A DNA stretch of 64,000 nt from Lederbergia citrisecunda (GCF_018343695.1 NZ_JAGYPJ010000001.1:3943744-4007743), one strand, 5' to 3'. Counted from the stretch's first letter, positions 1 to 8,427 are shown. Program-made: numbers and translations. The notes: generated by a model not told the origin, from the letters alone.

Positions 1-348
1 TGTAGATAATAACGGGAATATCGTATCTTGTATGTTCCTGCCTACAGGACAAGCTGGATTTGGATTTTCATGTACACTAAACAATTCTTTCTCCTGTACA
101 ACATCAACCGCTTTATATACGTCGAGCAGTGTAATTTCAGATAATTCTTTTGCTAGTTCAGCCCCAGCAATACCGGGCCGTACCTTAACTAACCCAGCAT
201 TTTTAAGCATACCCATTATTCTTCTAATAACTGCAGGATTTGTGTTTACACTTTCTGCTATAAACTCAGATGAGCTTACTCCTCCCTTATTGATTTCAAT
301 CAATGAAAGTATGTGAATTCCTACGGCAAATCGGCTGCTGATGGACAT
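1..348 (-). CDS. Rrf2-family transcriptional regulator (YwnA-like), C-terminus beyond the window
   Basis: Read on the minus strand, 116 codons stay open from an ATG at 348 (preceded by AAGGTGG) to the left edge, so the 3' end is missing. The product begins MSISSRFAVGIHILSLIEIN and has the winged-helix layout of Rrf2 proteins, with the recognition region around residues 25-60. Only one cysteine (C100, in NPNPACPVG) is visible, so the three-Cys Fe-S cluster of IscR/NsrR is not evident. It is divergent from a YwnB-like reductase, as ywnA/ywnB are in Bacillus. It probably represses itself and that neighbour through the three operators between them; the inducer is unknown. Confidence 0.85.
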   Translation of the reverse strand, partial: MSISSRFAVGIHILSLIEINKGGVSSSEFIAESVNTNPAVIRRIMGMLKNAGLVKVRPGIAGAELAKELSEITLLDVYKAVDVVQEKELFSVHENPNPACPVGRNIQDTIFPLLST

Positions 349-392
349 TTTAACCACCTTCCTTACGATAATAATGCTATATATTTTGAGCA

Positions 393-411
393 TGTAATTA
401 TTTTGGTTACA
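393..411. promoter_or_regulatory. Putative Rrf2 operator, copy 1
   Basis: TGTAAT-N7-GTTACA, a 19-bp imperfect inverted repeat, lies on the rrf2 side of the divergent spacer. It has the same arms and spacer length as the two sites at 478-515. Its place just upstream of the rrf2 gene fits autoregulation. Assignment to the Rrf2 protein is inferred from position. Confidence 0.55.
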
Positions 412-460
412 AGTTTATTATATCTTAAATTATTGCACAAAATATACAAAAGTTATTGTG

Positions 461-515
461 TTGACATTCAAACAACCTGTAACTATAATGATTACATGTA
501 ACTAAAGTGGTTACA
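461..515 (+). promoter_or_regulatory. Consensus sigma-A promoter overlapped by two tandem operators
   Basis: TTGACA (461-466), a 17-bp spacer and TATAAT (484-489) form a perfect sigma-A promoter for the YwnB-like gene. Two directly abutting 19-bp inverted repeats follow: TGTAAC-N7-ATTACA (478-496), which covers the -10, and TGTAAC-N7-GTTACA (497-515), which covers the start point and early transcript. Binding there should block RNA polymerase. The divergent Rrf2 regulator is the likely ligand. Confidence 0.7.
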
Positions 516-554
516 AATAGTTTAATCAAAATAATATGTATGGAGGTATAGGAA

Positions 555-1196
555 ATGAAGATTGGAATTATTGGTGCATCTGGTAAGGCGGGAAACCTTA
601 TTCTCAATGAAGCTGTTGAAAGAGGGCATCATGTGACGGCAATTGTTAGAGATGCGACGAAGATTCAAAACAAACAAGTTGCGGTTGTAGAAAAAAACAT
701 TTTTGACATAAAAGCAGAAGATATAAAGGAATATGACGTAGTTGTAAATGCGTTTAATGCTGCTCCAGGCCAAGAACATCAGCATGTAGAGGCTGGTAGT
801 ATATTAATTAAAGCACTTAAAGATGCTCCACAGACTAGGTTGATAGTCGTAGGTGGGGCAGGAAGTCTTTTTGTAGATGAAGCAAAAACATTACGTGTAT
901 TTGAAACCCCGGATTTTCCTGAATCCTATCTCCCAACTGCTTCAAATATGGGAAAAAACCTTGAAGAACTACAAAATACAAGCGGGATTCAATGGACCTA
1001 CATTAGCCCGGCAGGATTCTTTGATCCAGAAGGTAAACGTACAGGTTCTTATCAAATTGGAAAAGACCAATTGATCTTGAATACAAAAGGTGAAAGCTAT
1101 ATTAGCTATCCAGATTATGCGATTGCCGTTATAGATGAAATTGAAAAACCACAGCATATAAACGAACGCTTTTCAGTAGTAGCTGAAAAGGAATAA
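555..1196 (+). CDS. NAD(P)H-binding Rossmann protein, YwnB-like
   Basis: A 213-residue protein starting MKIGIIGASGKAG, with the glycine-rich dinucleotide motif G7-x-x-G10-x-x-G13 of atypical short-chain dehydrogenases (NmrA/NAD(P)H-binding family). The start is fixed by GGAGGTATAGGA just before the ATG. Length and sequence fit Bacillus YwnB; the substrate is not known. It is transcribed alone from the promoter at 461-489, under likely control of the divergent Rrf2 protein, which suggests an oxidative or electrophile stress role by analogy. A hairpin follows at 1204-1247. Confidence 0.85.
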   Translation: MKIGIIGASGKAGNLILNEAVERGHHVTAIVRDATKIQNKQVAVVEKNIFDIKAEDIKEYDVVVNAFNAAPGQEHQHVEAGSILIKALKDAPQTRLIVVGGAGSLFVDEAKTLRVFETPDFPESYLPTASNMGKNLEELQNTSGIQWTYISPAGFFDPEGKRTGSYQIGKDQLILNTKGESYISYPDYAIAVIDEIEKPQHINERFSVVAEKE

Positions 1197-1203
1197 TATT
1201 AAA

Positions 1204-1247
1204 AGGTGAACAGCCCCCTATTTAAAATCATTAGAGGCTGTTCACCT
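1204..1247 (+). terminator. Hairpin terminator after the YwnB-like gene
   Basis: AGGTGAACAGCC and GGCTGTTCACCT are perfect 12-bp arms around a 20-nt loop, 8 nt after the stop codon. The downstream tract (AATTAAATT) is only weakly T-rich. Confidence 0.6.
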
Positions 1248-1431
1248 AATTAAATTACTGTAACATTGCTAAGATCAGCCTTAGCCCCTTGTAAAAGTTC
1301 TTGCTAATTTATCCGTAGTAATAATTGAAGCCATAAGTTAGATTGAGGATTTAATATATTTTCCAAATGAAGGAAATCCCATCCTCTTAATAGAACCTAT
1401 CATTATAGGGAAATATAAAGGGGATTATGGG

Positions 1432-2184
1432 ATGAAAAAGGTGAATAAAAAACCTACTATTTTAATATTAGGTACATTTCATATGGCACCAAGCTCTGAC
1501 TTGTTTCAGTCTAAATTAGACGATTTTTTGACTTTAAAAAAACAACAGGAAATTCGAGAAGTCGTGGAACGTTTTAAACAATATAAGCCTAATAAATTAG
1601 CAGTGGAAAGAGTGACAAAAAGGGACCACGAACTAAATGAGGAGTTCAGAAGATATAAAAATGGAGACTTTGAACTACAAGTAAATGAAATTTACCAGCT
1701 TGGATTTCGAATTGCGGATGAACTGAATCATGAAAAAGTATATGCCATAGATTGGATGGAACAAGGTGCAGGAACGAGAAGTGCAGGAGAAGTGTATGAA
1801 TGGGCTAAAGAAAATCAGCCAGATTTATCACAATCTATTTATGGATGGCTGGAAGCAGCGAGTCAAGGTGAAACGCAAGGTGTTGCACCTACCATCCTAG
1901 ATCTATATCGAGGATGCAATGACCCTATTGAGATAAAGAAACATCATGAAATGTATATTAATATGGCTCGTATTGGAGATATTGATCACTATGTTGGAAT
2001 CGATTGGCTCATTTGGTGGTACCAAAGAAACTTAATCCTTTTTTCAAATTTAGCACGATTAGCAACCTCCGCTAATGACAGAATTCTTTTTATTGTAGGT
2101 AGTGGACATGTACAGATTCTTTATCAATTTCTTGAGGAAAGCGGTCTTTTTAACTTGGAACGGGCAGATACATATCTAGGATAG
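1432..2184 (+). CDS. DUF5694 / TraB-like protein
   Basis: 250 residues with LGTFHMAP at residues 13-20 and a late VGSGHVQIL segment. This pair of Gly/His motifs, together with LAVER in the first third, marks the TraB/ChaN/EreA-like fold in which His and Glu residues bind a metal or act in hydrolysis. DUF5694 members have about this length. No signal peptide is seen, so it is probably cytoplasmic. AAGGGG lies 8 nt before the ATG. The next gene (DinB-like) begins 12 bp later, so the two are co-transcribed. The substrate is unknown. Confidence 0.7.
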   Translation: MKKVNKKPTILILGTFHMAPSSDLFQSKLDDFLTLKKQQEIREVVERFKQYKPNKLAVERVTKRDHELNEEFRRYKNGDFELQVNEIYQLGFRIADELNHEKVYAIDWMEQGAGTRSAGEVYEWAKENQPDLSQSIYGWLEAASQGETQGVAPTILDLYRGCNDPIEIKKHHEMYINMARIGDIDHYVGIDWLIWWYQRNLILFSNLARLATSANDRILFIVGSGHVQILYQFLEESGLFNLERADTYLG

Positions 2185-2196
2185 GAGAGGGAAAAA

Positions 2197-2643
2197 ATGC
2201 AGAACGTCATTGATAAGCTAAATGACTGGCTAGTAAAAGTCTCGGAAGGATTCAGTCGGTTTACTGAATCAGAAATATCAGAACGACCTTTGCCACACAA
2301 ATGGTCAAAAAAAGAGATACTAGGCCATTTATGTGACTCAGCCATTAATAATCTTGAAAGGTTTATAAGAATTCAATATCAGGCTGAGCCCTTGGTCCTC
2401 ATACCGTATAATCAAGATAAGTGGGTAGAATTACAGGGATATCGTGAAATGCCGATTGAGGAAGTAATGATTTTATGGAGTAGCCTGAATAAAAAAATTA
2501 TCAATGTTATTAGTAAAATACCTCGGGATCAACTAATGTTGCAATGTAATATAGGCAATAACCAACTTAGGACCTTGGAATGGTTAATAAAAGATTACCT
2601 CGACCATATGGAACACCATTTGAACAACCAAATTTTTAAGTGA
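2197..2643 (+). CDS. DinB-family protein
   Basis: 148 residues, a four-helix-bundle DinB/DfsA-type protein. The three metal-ligand histidines expected for the fold are visible: H44 (in ILGHLCDSA) and H137/H141 (in DHMEHHLNN near the C-terminus). Family members are metal-dependent hydrolases or thiol (bacillithiol/mycothiol) transferases; which applies here cannot be told. It follows the DUF5694 gene by 12 bp with a GGAGAGGG ribosome site and is followed by a strong terminator. Confidence 0.8.
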   Translation: MQNVIDKLNDWLVKVSEGFSRFTESEISERPLPHKWSKKEILGHLCDSAINNLERFIRIQYQAEPLVLIPYNQDKWVELQGYREMPIEEVMILWSSLNKKIINVISKIPRDQLMLQCNIGNNQLRTLEWLIKDYLDHMEHHLNNQIFK

Positions 2644-2693
2644 TTAATATTCATGCGTATGGGAACTGATTATATATTTAAAAAGGGATAACC

Positions 2694-2729
2694 GCCATTC
2701 GTTGTTTTTGCTGGAATGGCATTTTTTTA
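2694..2729 (+). terminator. Rho-independent terminator
   Basis: GCCATTC (2694-2700) and GAATGGC (2714-2720) pair and are followed by ATTTTTTT. It ends the DUF5694-DinB transcript. Confidence 0.8.
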
Positions 2730-2805
2730 TGGCGAGGCTGCATAGGGTCCGCATGTTCATTTCTAGTTCCTAACTTGAGCTTTCTTATCCGTATAACAAT
2801 CGTCT

Positions 2806-3222
2806 ATTCCCGTTCAGATTCTTCCAATTCCCTTTCAAAGGCATTCTATTCCCGTTCACCGCAATCCAATTCCCTTTCGGAGGTTCTCCATTCCCGTTCA
2901 AATAAGGTCAATTTCCGTTCGAAGTATCCATTCTCGTTCAGAGCCTTCCAATTCTCGTTCAAAGGCATTCTATTCCCGTCCACCGCCATCCAATTCCCTT
3001 TCGGAGGTGATCCATTGCCGTTCAAATTAGGTAAATTTCCGTTCGAAGTATCCATTCTCGTTCAGAGCTTTCCAATTCTCGTTCAAAGGCATTCTATTCC
3101 CGCTCACCGCCATCCAATTCCCTTCGGAGGTGATCCATTCCCTTTCAAATAAGGTCAATTCCCGTTCGAAGTTTCCATTCTCGTCCAAAGGCACTCAATT
3201 CCCGTTCAAAGTTCCCATCCCC
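2806..3222. repeat. Intergenic array A: about 20 degenerate 21-bp units, core ATTCCCGTTC
   Basis: Units begin at 2806, 2827, 2848, 2869, 2890, 2911, 2930, 2951 and onward to 3198. Most are 21 bp, four are 19 bp and one is 20 bp. Each starts ATTCYCGTTC or ATTCCCTTTC and then varies. A higher-order period of six units (five of 21 and one of 19 bp, 124 bp in total) is visible at about 2806, 2930 and 3054. The 19- and 20-bp units break any reading frame, so the long open frames here are by-products of a period divisible by three. The same unit occurs inverted at 28109-28440. Confidence 0.9.
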
Positions 3223-3256
3223 TTATAACGGTCCATTTCGGAGATTCAGTTCCTAT

Positions 3257-4279
3257 TTAATTCATATCAGCGTGAAAATCCATAGAATATGTGCGATACC
3301 GATGTTTCCCACCGCTTTTTAGATTCATGCTTTGTAAGATGCGATGTGCGGATTTTATGTCATTAATCTTTAGAAACTCACGGCAATCTTTATTAGACAT
3401 ATTGTGTCCGAATAATAAAAACCATTCTTTAATTGCTGATCTATAAGCAAAACGGTCGTAATTTTTACAATTTTGGCAGTACCAGCTTCTATAAACTTTC
3501 TCCATTCCAATCGAACTACATACTGGGCACATTACTCCATTTTTAAAATCACTTCGAGGAATTGCATATGTTTCACAAATTGGATTTGGTATATACGGTC
3601 GATGGCTTTCAAGGAGTTGAGATGATAGCCTGTCCAACATTTTTATATCTATTTTCTGTGGGAGGTGGTAGAGGCTTTTGATGTATTGTGGAACTAAGGT
3701 TGGGAATAAAATTTTTGTGCGTTTCGGCGCAACTTTTACGATTTGCTTCGGATATGCTAAGACAACAACGCCAATAATTGGAATATCGATACAGAATTGG
3801 CTTAAAAACTCTTTAAGCAATATAACATATCTTTCTACTTGTGCGGCTGGGCTTTCGAATCCGTCCACTTGTCCATCTGCTTTTGTTCGAATTAATTGTG
3901 GTGGATTTTCTCTAAATTCCAGTATTCCCGAGATGTTTTTCACTTCTAAAATCAAGGCAAATGATCGGGTTAAAAATAACGTATCTATTTGAAATTCGGT
4001 ACTGGTAATGAGAGATAGGTCGTGGAAAATGCGGTAGTCAATAGAGAAGGAGTTTCGAAGGAGTACATCTGCTACTTTGTCCTCGCCAGCAATACCTGCT
4101 TCTACAGATAATAATTTTGATGAGATGGTTGGAAATAATAAGTGGTCCTTAGGTAAGCGATTTTGTGCGGCGGTTAATCCTTGTAGAGATAGAGATTCTG
4201 ATCTTATTTTTATATTGATAGCTGCTTCCTCCCTTTTATTTATTAAGGAAATCGTATCATAGAAGAGATATAGGAACAA
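3257..4279 (-). CDS. NERD-domain (nuclease-related) protein with C-terminal zinc ribbon
   Basis: The central part (EFQIDTLFLTRSFALILEVKN, split as EFQID and EVKN) matches the NERD nuclease-like core, in which D and E-x-K are the presumed catalytic residues. A CPVC...CQNC zinc-ribbon-like segment follows about residues 250-275. Family members in Bacillus have this length; their function is unknown. The start is unclear: the open frame begins with TTG at 4279 without a ribosome site, while a good GGGAGG (4228-4233) sits 8 nt before an ATC codon at 4219, where the family homology begins. No ATG/GTG/TTG lies close downstream, so either a near-cognate start or a lost start codon is likely. Confidence 0.75.
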   Translation of the reverse strand: MFLYLFYDTISLINKREEAAINIKIRSESLSLQGLTAAQNRLPKDHLLFPTISSKLLSVEAGIAGEDKVADVLLRNSFSIDYRIFHDLSLITSTEFQIDTLFLTRSFALILEVKNISGILEFRENPPQLIRTKADGQVDGFESPAAQVERYVILLKEFLSQFCIDIPIIGVVVLAYPKQIVKVAPKRTKILFPTLVPQYIKSLYHLPQKIDIKMLDRLSSQLLESHRPYIPNPICETYAIPRSDFKNGVMCPVCSSIGMEKVYRSWYCQNCKNYDRFAYRSAIKEWFLLFGHNMSNKDCREFLKINDIKSAHRILQSMNLKSGGKHRYRTYSMDFHADMN

Positions 4280-4286
4280 TCACTAC

Positions 4287-4377
4287 TAATCAAACGTTTG
4301 ATTAAAACAAAGCGGGTGCCATAGCGCCGCATTTATAAAAAATCTGTGCTTTTTGCAACTAATCAAACGTTTGATTA
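4287..4377. repeat. Palindrome family, locus 1 (two copies)
   Basis: TAATCAAACGTTTGATTA occurs at 4287-4304 and again at 4360-4377, centres 73 bp apart, between the NERD gene and the convergent end of the exporter gene. Each copy is a perfect 18-bp palindrome with the appearance of a TetR-type operator. Related copies lie near 26.3, 27.9 and 30.3 kb. Confidence 0.8.
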
Positions 4378-4512
4378 ACTGAAAAAGAGACAAATTTAAT
4401 TTTGTAATTTATAAAAGCTTATAAGGAATATCTAGAATAAGGATAGGACAGTTAGTATAATTAACGCTTCAATCGAATTAAGAGCTCGGCTGTTTGAATA
4501 AAGATCGGTAAT

Positions 4513-4560
4513 AAAAGGAACAGTCCCTTTACAAAGTATACGGGACTGTTCCTTTATTTC
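4513..4560 (-). terminator. Terminator of the purine exporter
   Basis: AAAGGAACAGTCCC and GGGACTGTTCCTTT form a 14-bp stem about 50 nt downstream of the exporter stop (minus strand). Flanking A and T tracts allow use in both directions. Confidence 0.8.
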
Positions 4561-4606
4561 AATGCAATTTTATCCAATTTTTTTCTCATTCCATCGGAAA
4601 AGAACG

Positions 4607-5803
4607 TTATTGGACTGTATTTTTAAAAAGAGATGAGGCTTCTGGCTTTTTATTTCTAGCAATAGTTGGTCTGGTTAATGAAAAGAACGCACATAATAGC
4701 GAGATAATGACAATAACACAACCAACCCACGCTGTACCGGAAATGGAACCTGTATGATTTAATACAACACCGCCAATTGCTGACCCTAATGAAATCCCAA
4801 TTTGCAATGCAGAATTATTAAAACTTTGCTGTATGTCAGATGTTGCTGGATCCGTTTGAATCAAATAGCTTTGTTGGGGTGGCGCTAGACTCCAACTTAA
4901 TGCACCCCAAATCATCATGATAGGAATGAAAATAAAAAGTGAAAAAGTCGTGAAAGGCAATATGCCTAGTACGATAGCAAATGCTCCAATTACAATGAGT
5001 ATACTCTTAGGAGCTCCAATCCGATCTGAAAGAATTCCGCCGAAAGCTCCACCACTTATGGCAGCAATACCAAATACGAAATAGCAAATACTAATCCAAT
5101 AGGAATTTAAATGAAAATTTGTTTCTAAAAATGGTGTGAAATAGGCATACAGTGTATAGTGACCTGCTAGCATAAACAATGTTGCAAGATGGGCGCTACT
5201 GATTTTTGCGCTACCCACAGCTTTTAATTGTTGTGAAAGTGGAATCGTTTTTTCACCAGGAATACGCTCTAAGAATATTGAAATAAGCACCATTGATACA
5301 AGTGCAAACAATGCGATTCCAAGGAATATTACGCGCCATCCCAATGCGTTAGAAATTAAGATTCCTAATGGGACCCCCAATACAAGAGCTGAACTAATTC
5401 CCATATATATAAGTCCTACAGCTTTTGCCTGATGAGTAGGGGATGCGACTTTTGCGGCAATCGTTAAGGATAGTACTACTATTAGTGCTGTACTCATTGC
5501 AGATAATACCCTTGCGATCATCATAAGAGTAAAATTCTGACTGAAATACGTCATGATATTACCAAGAATAAAAACAAATAGTGAAGCAATGAATAACTTT
5601 TTTCGTTCAATTTTACTAGTTAACATAAGTAAAACAGGTCCCGCAATAGCATATATAAGGGCGAACACTGTAATAAGTTGGCCGGCTGTACCTAATGTAA
5701 TATTAAAATCGTCGGCGATTGTAGGTAATATCCCGCCTATAATTAATTCAACTAATCCAGCCGCGATTGTTGATAATGCTAGAATATAAACTTTCAAATT
5801 CAT
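4607..5803 (-). CDS. pbuE: MFS purine efflux pump, PbuE-like
   Basis: 398 residues with about 12 hydrophobic segments. It begins [20 protein letters not shown] and carries the DHA1-family segments [11 protein letters not shown] (loop 2-3) and [15 protein letters not shown]. Sequence and length fit Bacillus PbuE (YdhL), which exports hypoxanthine and related purines. An ORF start 30 codons earlier is rejected because it lies inside the leader terminator; ATG 5803 follows AAAGGATG. The gene is preceded by a purine riboswitch, which independently supports a purine role. The MFS assignment is firm; the substrate is inferred from homology and the riboswitch. Confidence 0.85.
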   Translation of the reverse strand: MNLKVYILALSTIAAGLVELIIGGILPTIADDFNITLGTAGQLITVFALIYAIAGPVLLMLTSKIERKKLFIASLFVFILGNIMTYFSQNFTLMMIARVLSAMSTALIVVLSLTIAAKVASPTHQAKAVGLIYMGISSALVLGVPLGILISNALGWRVIFLGIALFALVSMVLISIFLERIPGEKTIPLSQQLKAVGSAKISSAHLATLFMLAGHYTLYAYFTPFLETNFHLNSYWISICYFVFGIAAISGGAFGGILSDRIGAPKSILIVIGAFAIVLGILPFTTFSLFIFIPIMMIWGALSWSLAPPQQSYLIQTDPATSDIQQSFNNSALQIGISLGSAIGGVVLNHTGSISGTAWVGCVIVIISLLCAFFSLTRPTIARNKKPEASSLFKNTVQ

Positions 5804-5847
5804 GATGTAGATTTCATCCTTTCTATAAAGAGAATAGGCTTTGATGT

Positions 5848-5960
5848 TTTTCAAAAAACAAAAAATCCTGACTACAAAAAACGAATTGTTCATTTTCTGT
5901 AGTCAGGATTTTTAAGGTTCCTGGTAGATACCCTCAAGCCTTATTCTTGAGGTTATACAG
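5848..5960 (-). promoter_or_regulatory. Purine riboswitch (guanine-type aptamer) with ON-type terminator platform
   Basis: On the minus strand the aptamer (5960 to 5897) has P1 CTGTA/TACAG, P2 CTCAAG/CTTGAG, the conserved J2/3 TATCTACC, P3 CAGGA/TCCTG and J3/1 ACTAC. The specificity base is C (GACTAC, as in xpt), not U as in the pbuE adenine aptamer (GATTAT), which predicts guanine/hypoxanthine recognition. The P3-P1 3' strand (AATCCTGACTACA, 5898-5910) also pairs with TGTAGTCAGGATT (5864-5876), followed by T-rich sequence: a terminator that ligand binding should prevent. Purine should therefore switch the exporter on. Confidence 0.88.
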
Positions 5961-6326
5961 GTAATATATAGTTAAAAAGCTAGTCATTTTTATCCCATAA
6001 AAAATCACTTAAAATACATATTACTACCTTTTACTCTATTATTCTAGTGGAGACATTTGGAAAAATACAATCTACTCCATGACTCTGCTATATCATTCTC
6101 TTCATTGATAAAATGGTGTAGTTCAATATATAAAACAAATGTCTAGCTTCTTTTTACTTTTGTAGATTTTAAAGGAGATTCTTGTATTTAAGAAGAATGA
6201 TATTAAGAAATAAAAAAGGAATTAAAAATGAAAAAAGCAACTGTGCAAAGAAGAGAAATCATTGATTTATTAAAGCATTTGAATGACAGGACTTGAAAGT
6301 TAGGTCATTATAAATAGGAGGTAAAC

Positions 6327-6908
6327 ATGAGTAAATTCTCCATAACTTACGTACCACAACCAGATTTTTCATCATGTGATGAAGCGTGTTTGGCAATGGT
6401 TGCACAAATTCCAATAGAAGAAGCAATTGTAGTGATGAAAGGAACGAGAGCCTCGGGATCAAGTCATTTTTATAAGGCGTTGAAAAAATATAAAATTGAT
6501 TATTTAAGCTGGCGAGCAGTTGAGGATTTAAAAGAGTTTCCTCCTCTTTGTATATTATTGGTTGGGTTTCCTACTTATGGTCATAGTGTCGTTTACTATG
6601 ATGGTATTTATTATGATCCTGAATTTGGAGTGCTAGAAAGTTACACACCTGAAGGACAAATTACTCACTTCATGGAACTGTTTATAGATGAAGTTTATGA
6701 AGGTAAGCAGATTGATATTAGGATCCCAAATGATTTCAAAGAAGCATTCAAGCTCGATCAAGATGCATACCAAATTTTTGAAAGATTACCTTATCCTCAG
6801 AAATCAAAATCTATTAATGGGATTAGTCATTATAAAAATCCTGTCGTTCGGAAAAAGAATATTGAGAAGATCATGGCGAGCCTTAAGAAACAAGGAGAAT
6901 CGATATGA
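6327..6908 (+). CDS. Peptidase C39-like (papain-fold) protein
   Basis: 193 residues, no signal peptide. The N-terminal [11 protein letters not shown] aligns with the C-G-x-A-x-L-A-M cysteine motif of C39-type peptidases (C17 the likely nucleophile). [17 protein letters not shown] near residues 84-100 supplies the His and Asp of the triad. The standard CG is CD here. Substrate unknown; such stand-alone domains occur outside bacteriocin exporters. AGGAGG precedes the ATG, and the stop overlaps the start of the next gene (ATGA), so translation is coupled to the DinB-like protein. Confidence 0.7.
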   Translation: MSKFSITYVPQPDFSSCDEACLAMVAQIPIEEAIVVMKGTRASGSSHFYKALKKYKIDYLSWRAVEDLKEFPPLCILLVGFPTYGHSVVYYDGIYYDPEFGVLESYTPEGQITHFMELFIDEVYEGKQIDIRIPNDFKEAFKLDQDAYQIFERLPYPQKSKSINGISHYKNPVVRKKNIEKIMASLKKQGESI

Positions 6909-7429
6909 ATTTTAATATAAATGAAGCGATTGAAGTTTTAGAACGTACACCCACAACATTGGATTATTTTTTATATGGTATATCAAATGGCTGGTTGGCG
7001 CGTAACGAAGGAGAAGGAACTTGGAATGCTAAGGAAGTCATTGAACATCTGATTGAAGGGGAGAAAACCAATTGGATACCAAGGTTAGAATTCATACTTC
7101 AAGAAGGTGAAAGTAAGCCATTTCCGCCATTCGATCGTTTTTCTCACCTAAGCGATAGCGAGAAGAAGTCGATAGAGGAAAAACTGCATGAGTTTAAAAC
7201 AATTCGGACGAAAAACATAGAGAAACTTAAGACTCTTATTGAACCTGAATTGCATCTTGAATTAACTGGTTTACATCCTGAATTTGGAGTCGTGAAGGTA
7301 AGAGAATTAATTTCAACATGGGTTGCGCATGACTTAACGCATATTGCTCAAATAGTACGAGTAATGGCGAAGAGATACCGAGAAGACGTTGGTCCTTGGG
7401 TAGAGTATTTAGGGATATTGAAAAAGTAA
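6905..7429 (+). CDS. DinB-family protein
   Basis: 174 residues with the DinB four-helix pattern and three candidate metal ligands: H48 (EVIEHLIEG), H142 and H146 ([10 protein letters not shown]). Overlaps the C39-like gene by 4 bp. A decayed second copy of its last 20 codons is found 0.9 kb downstream at 8331-8390, on the other side of the hisA-like gene. Enzymatic role unknown. Confidence 0.8.
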   Translation: MNFNINEAIEVLERTPTTLDYFLYGISNGWLARNEGEGTWNAKEVIEHLIEGEKTNWIPRLEFILQEGESKPFPPFDRFSHLSDSEKKSIEEKLHEFKTIRTKNIEKLKTLIEPELHLELTGLHPEFGVVKVRELISTWVAHDLTHIAQIVRVMAKRYREDVGPWVEYLGILKK

Positions 7430-7552
7430 AAGAAATTGAGTTTAACTAACGATTAAGATTCATGGTTATGAAAGAAAAACAGTAAAGGTTACAGGGGCTA
7501 TTCCTGTTTATAAAAAGAGAATACATATTACTTTATGAAGGAATTGATTAAT

Positions 7553-8311
7553 TTGAAGTTTAGACCGTGTATAGACATACATCAAGGAAAAGTTAAACAA
7601 ATTGTTGGAGACACACTTCAGTTGGATAATGATTTAGTTACTGAAAATTTTGTATCAGAATATGGATCTGCCTTTTATGCTTCAATGTTTAAAAATGACG
7701 GTTTAACAGGTGGACATGTTATTATGCTGGGTGATGGTAATAAAGATTCGGCTATACAAGCATTAAATGAATATCCTAAAGGTTTACAAATTGGAGGGGG
7801 GATTACATCAGAAAATGCAAACTTTTATCTAGAAAATGGAGCATCACATGTAATCGTTACTTCCTACATATTTGAAAATGGTGAACTTAAAAAAGATAGA
7901 TTGAATAGAATTGTTGATGCAGTTGGAAAGGATAAGTTGGTAATAGACCTGAGTTGCAAGGAAAAGAATGGAAAGTGGTTTGTAGTAACAAACAAATGGA
8001 CTCAATATAGTAATTTAGAAGTCAATAGCTCAACAATTAGGGAATTAGAAAAATATTGTGATGAGTTTTTAATTCATGCAGTAGATGTGGAAGGAAAGCG
8101 TTCAGGAATACAAGAGAATTTAGTAGAGCAATTATCCAAATGGGTTTCAATTCCGACTACATATGCCGGTGGAGTAAGTTCAATAAAAGATTTGGAATAT
8201 TTTTATCAACTTTCTAATGGCAAATTAGATATTACGATTGGCAGTTCACTAGATATATTTGGTGGAGATCTATCCTATAGTAAAGTAGTTGAATATTGTA
8301 GAAATAAATAA
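7553..8311 (+). CDS. hisA: Eukaryotic-type (HIS6-like) phosphoribosylformimino-AICAR ribotide isomerase, orphan
   Basis: A TIM-barrel protein beginning KFRPCIDIHQGKVKQIVG, with the DGLTGGHVIMLG and IGGGI phosphate-binding segments, VIDLSCK, and YAGGVSS for the second phosphate. These are hallmarks of the HIS6-type HisA found in fungi and scattered bacteria rather than the usual bacterial HisA. Counted from TTG 7553 (AAGGA 10 nt upstream), the catalytic aspartates would be D8 and about D132. An ATG six codons earlier (7535) has no clear ribosome site. No other histidine gene is in the window. The surrounding DinB-tail duplication suggests a later insertion. Confidence 0.8.
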   Translation: MKFRPCIDIHQGKVKQIVGDTLQLDNDLVTENFVSEYGSAFYASMFKNDGLTGGHVIMLGDGNKDSAIQALNEYPKGLQIGGGITSENANFYLENGASHVIVTSYIFENGELKKDRLNRIVDAVGKDKLVIDLSCKEKNGKWFVVTNKWTQYSNLEVNSSTIRELEKYCDEFLIHAVDVEGKRSGIQENLVEQLSKWVSIPTTYAGGVSSIKDLEYFYQLSNGKLDITIGSSLDIFGGDLSYSKVVEYCRNK

Positions 8312-8330
8312 GTAAGGGACCGTAATTTTA

Positions 8331-8390
8331 TTGGCAAAAAGGTACCTAGAAGACAGAGTATTTAGGGATATTAAAAAAATAAAGGAAAGA
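8331..8390 (+). pseudogene. Remnant of a DinB gene 3' end
   Basis: The bases from TTGGCAAAAAGG to AAATAAAGGAAA align with the last 70 bases of the DinB gene at 7364-7437. They share GAAGAC and an AGAGTATTTAGGGATATT block, with a 12-base deletion between the two. No upstream part of DinB remains. This looks like a leftover of duplication or insertion that placed hisA here. Confidence 0.65.
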
Positions 8391-8427
8391 GCGCGTCCCT
8401 TTATGATAAGTGACACACTCTTTCCAT

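Noticed and set aside
2775-3152. Open frame through array A (Ser/Phe/Pro-rich product), with a counterpart on the minus strand
   Set aside because: The 21-bp period keeps frames open on both strands; no ribosome site, and 19/20-bp units show that the frame is not selected.
2806-3222. CRISPR array
   Set aside because: No fixed direct repeat with unique spacers of about 30 bp, no cas genes, whole units drift.
3257-4279. NERD protein as part of an anti-phage system
   Set aside because: No accompanying helicase, methylase or other defence gene; NERD proteins also occur alone in Bacillus.
6228-6296. 22-codon ORF MKKATVQRREIIDLLKHLNDRT with AAGGA upstream
   Set aside because: Too short to support; may be a leader peptide or remnant.
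8384-8425. GGAAAGAG/CTCTTTCC inverted repeat after the aldo/keto reductase as terminator
   Set aside because: The loop is 26 nt and there is no T-tract; too weak to call.
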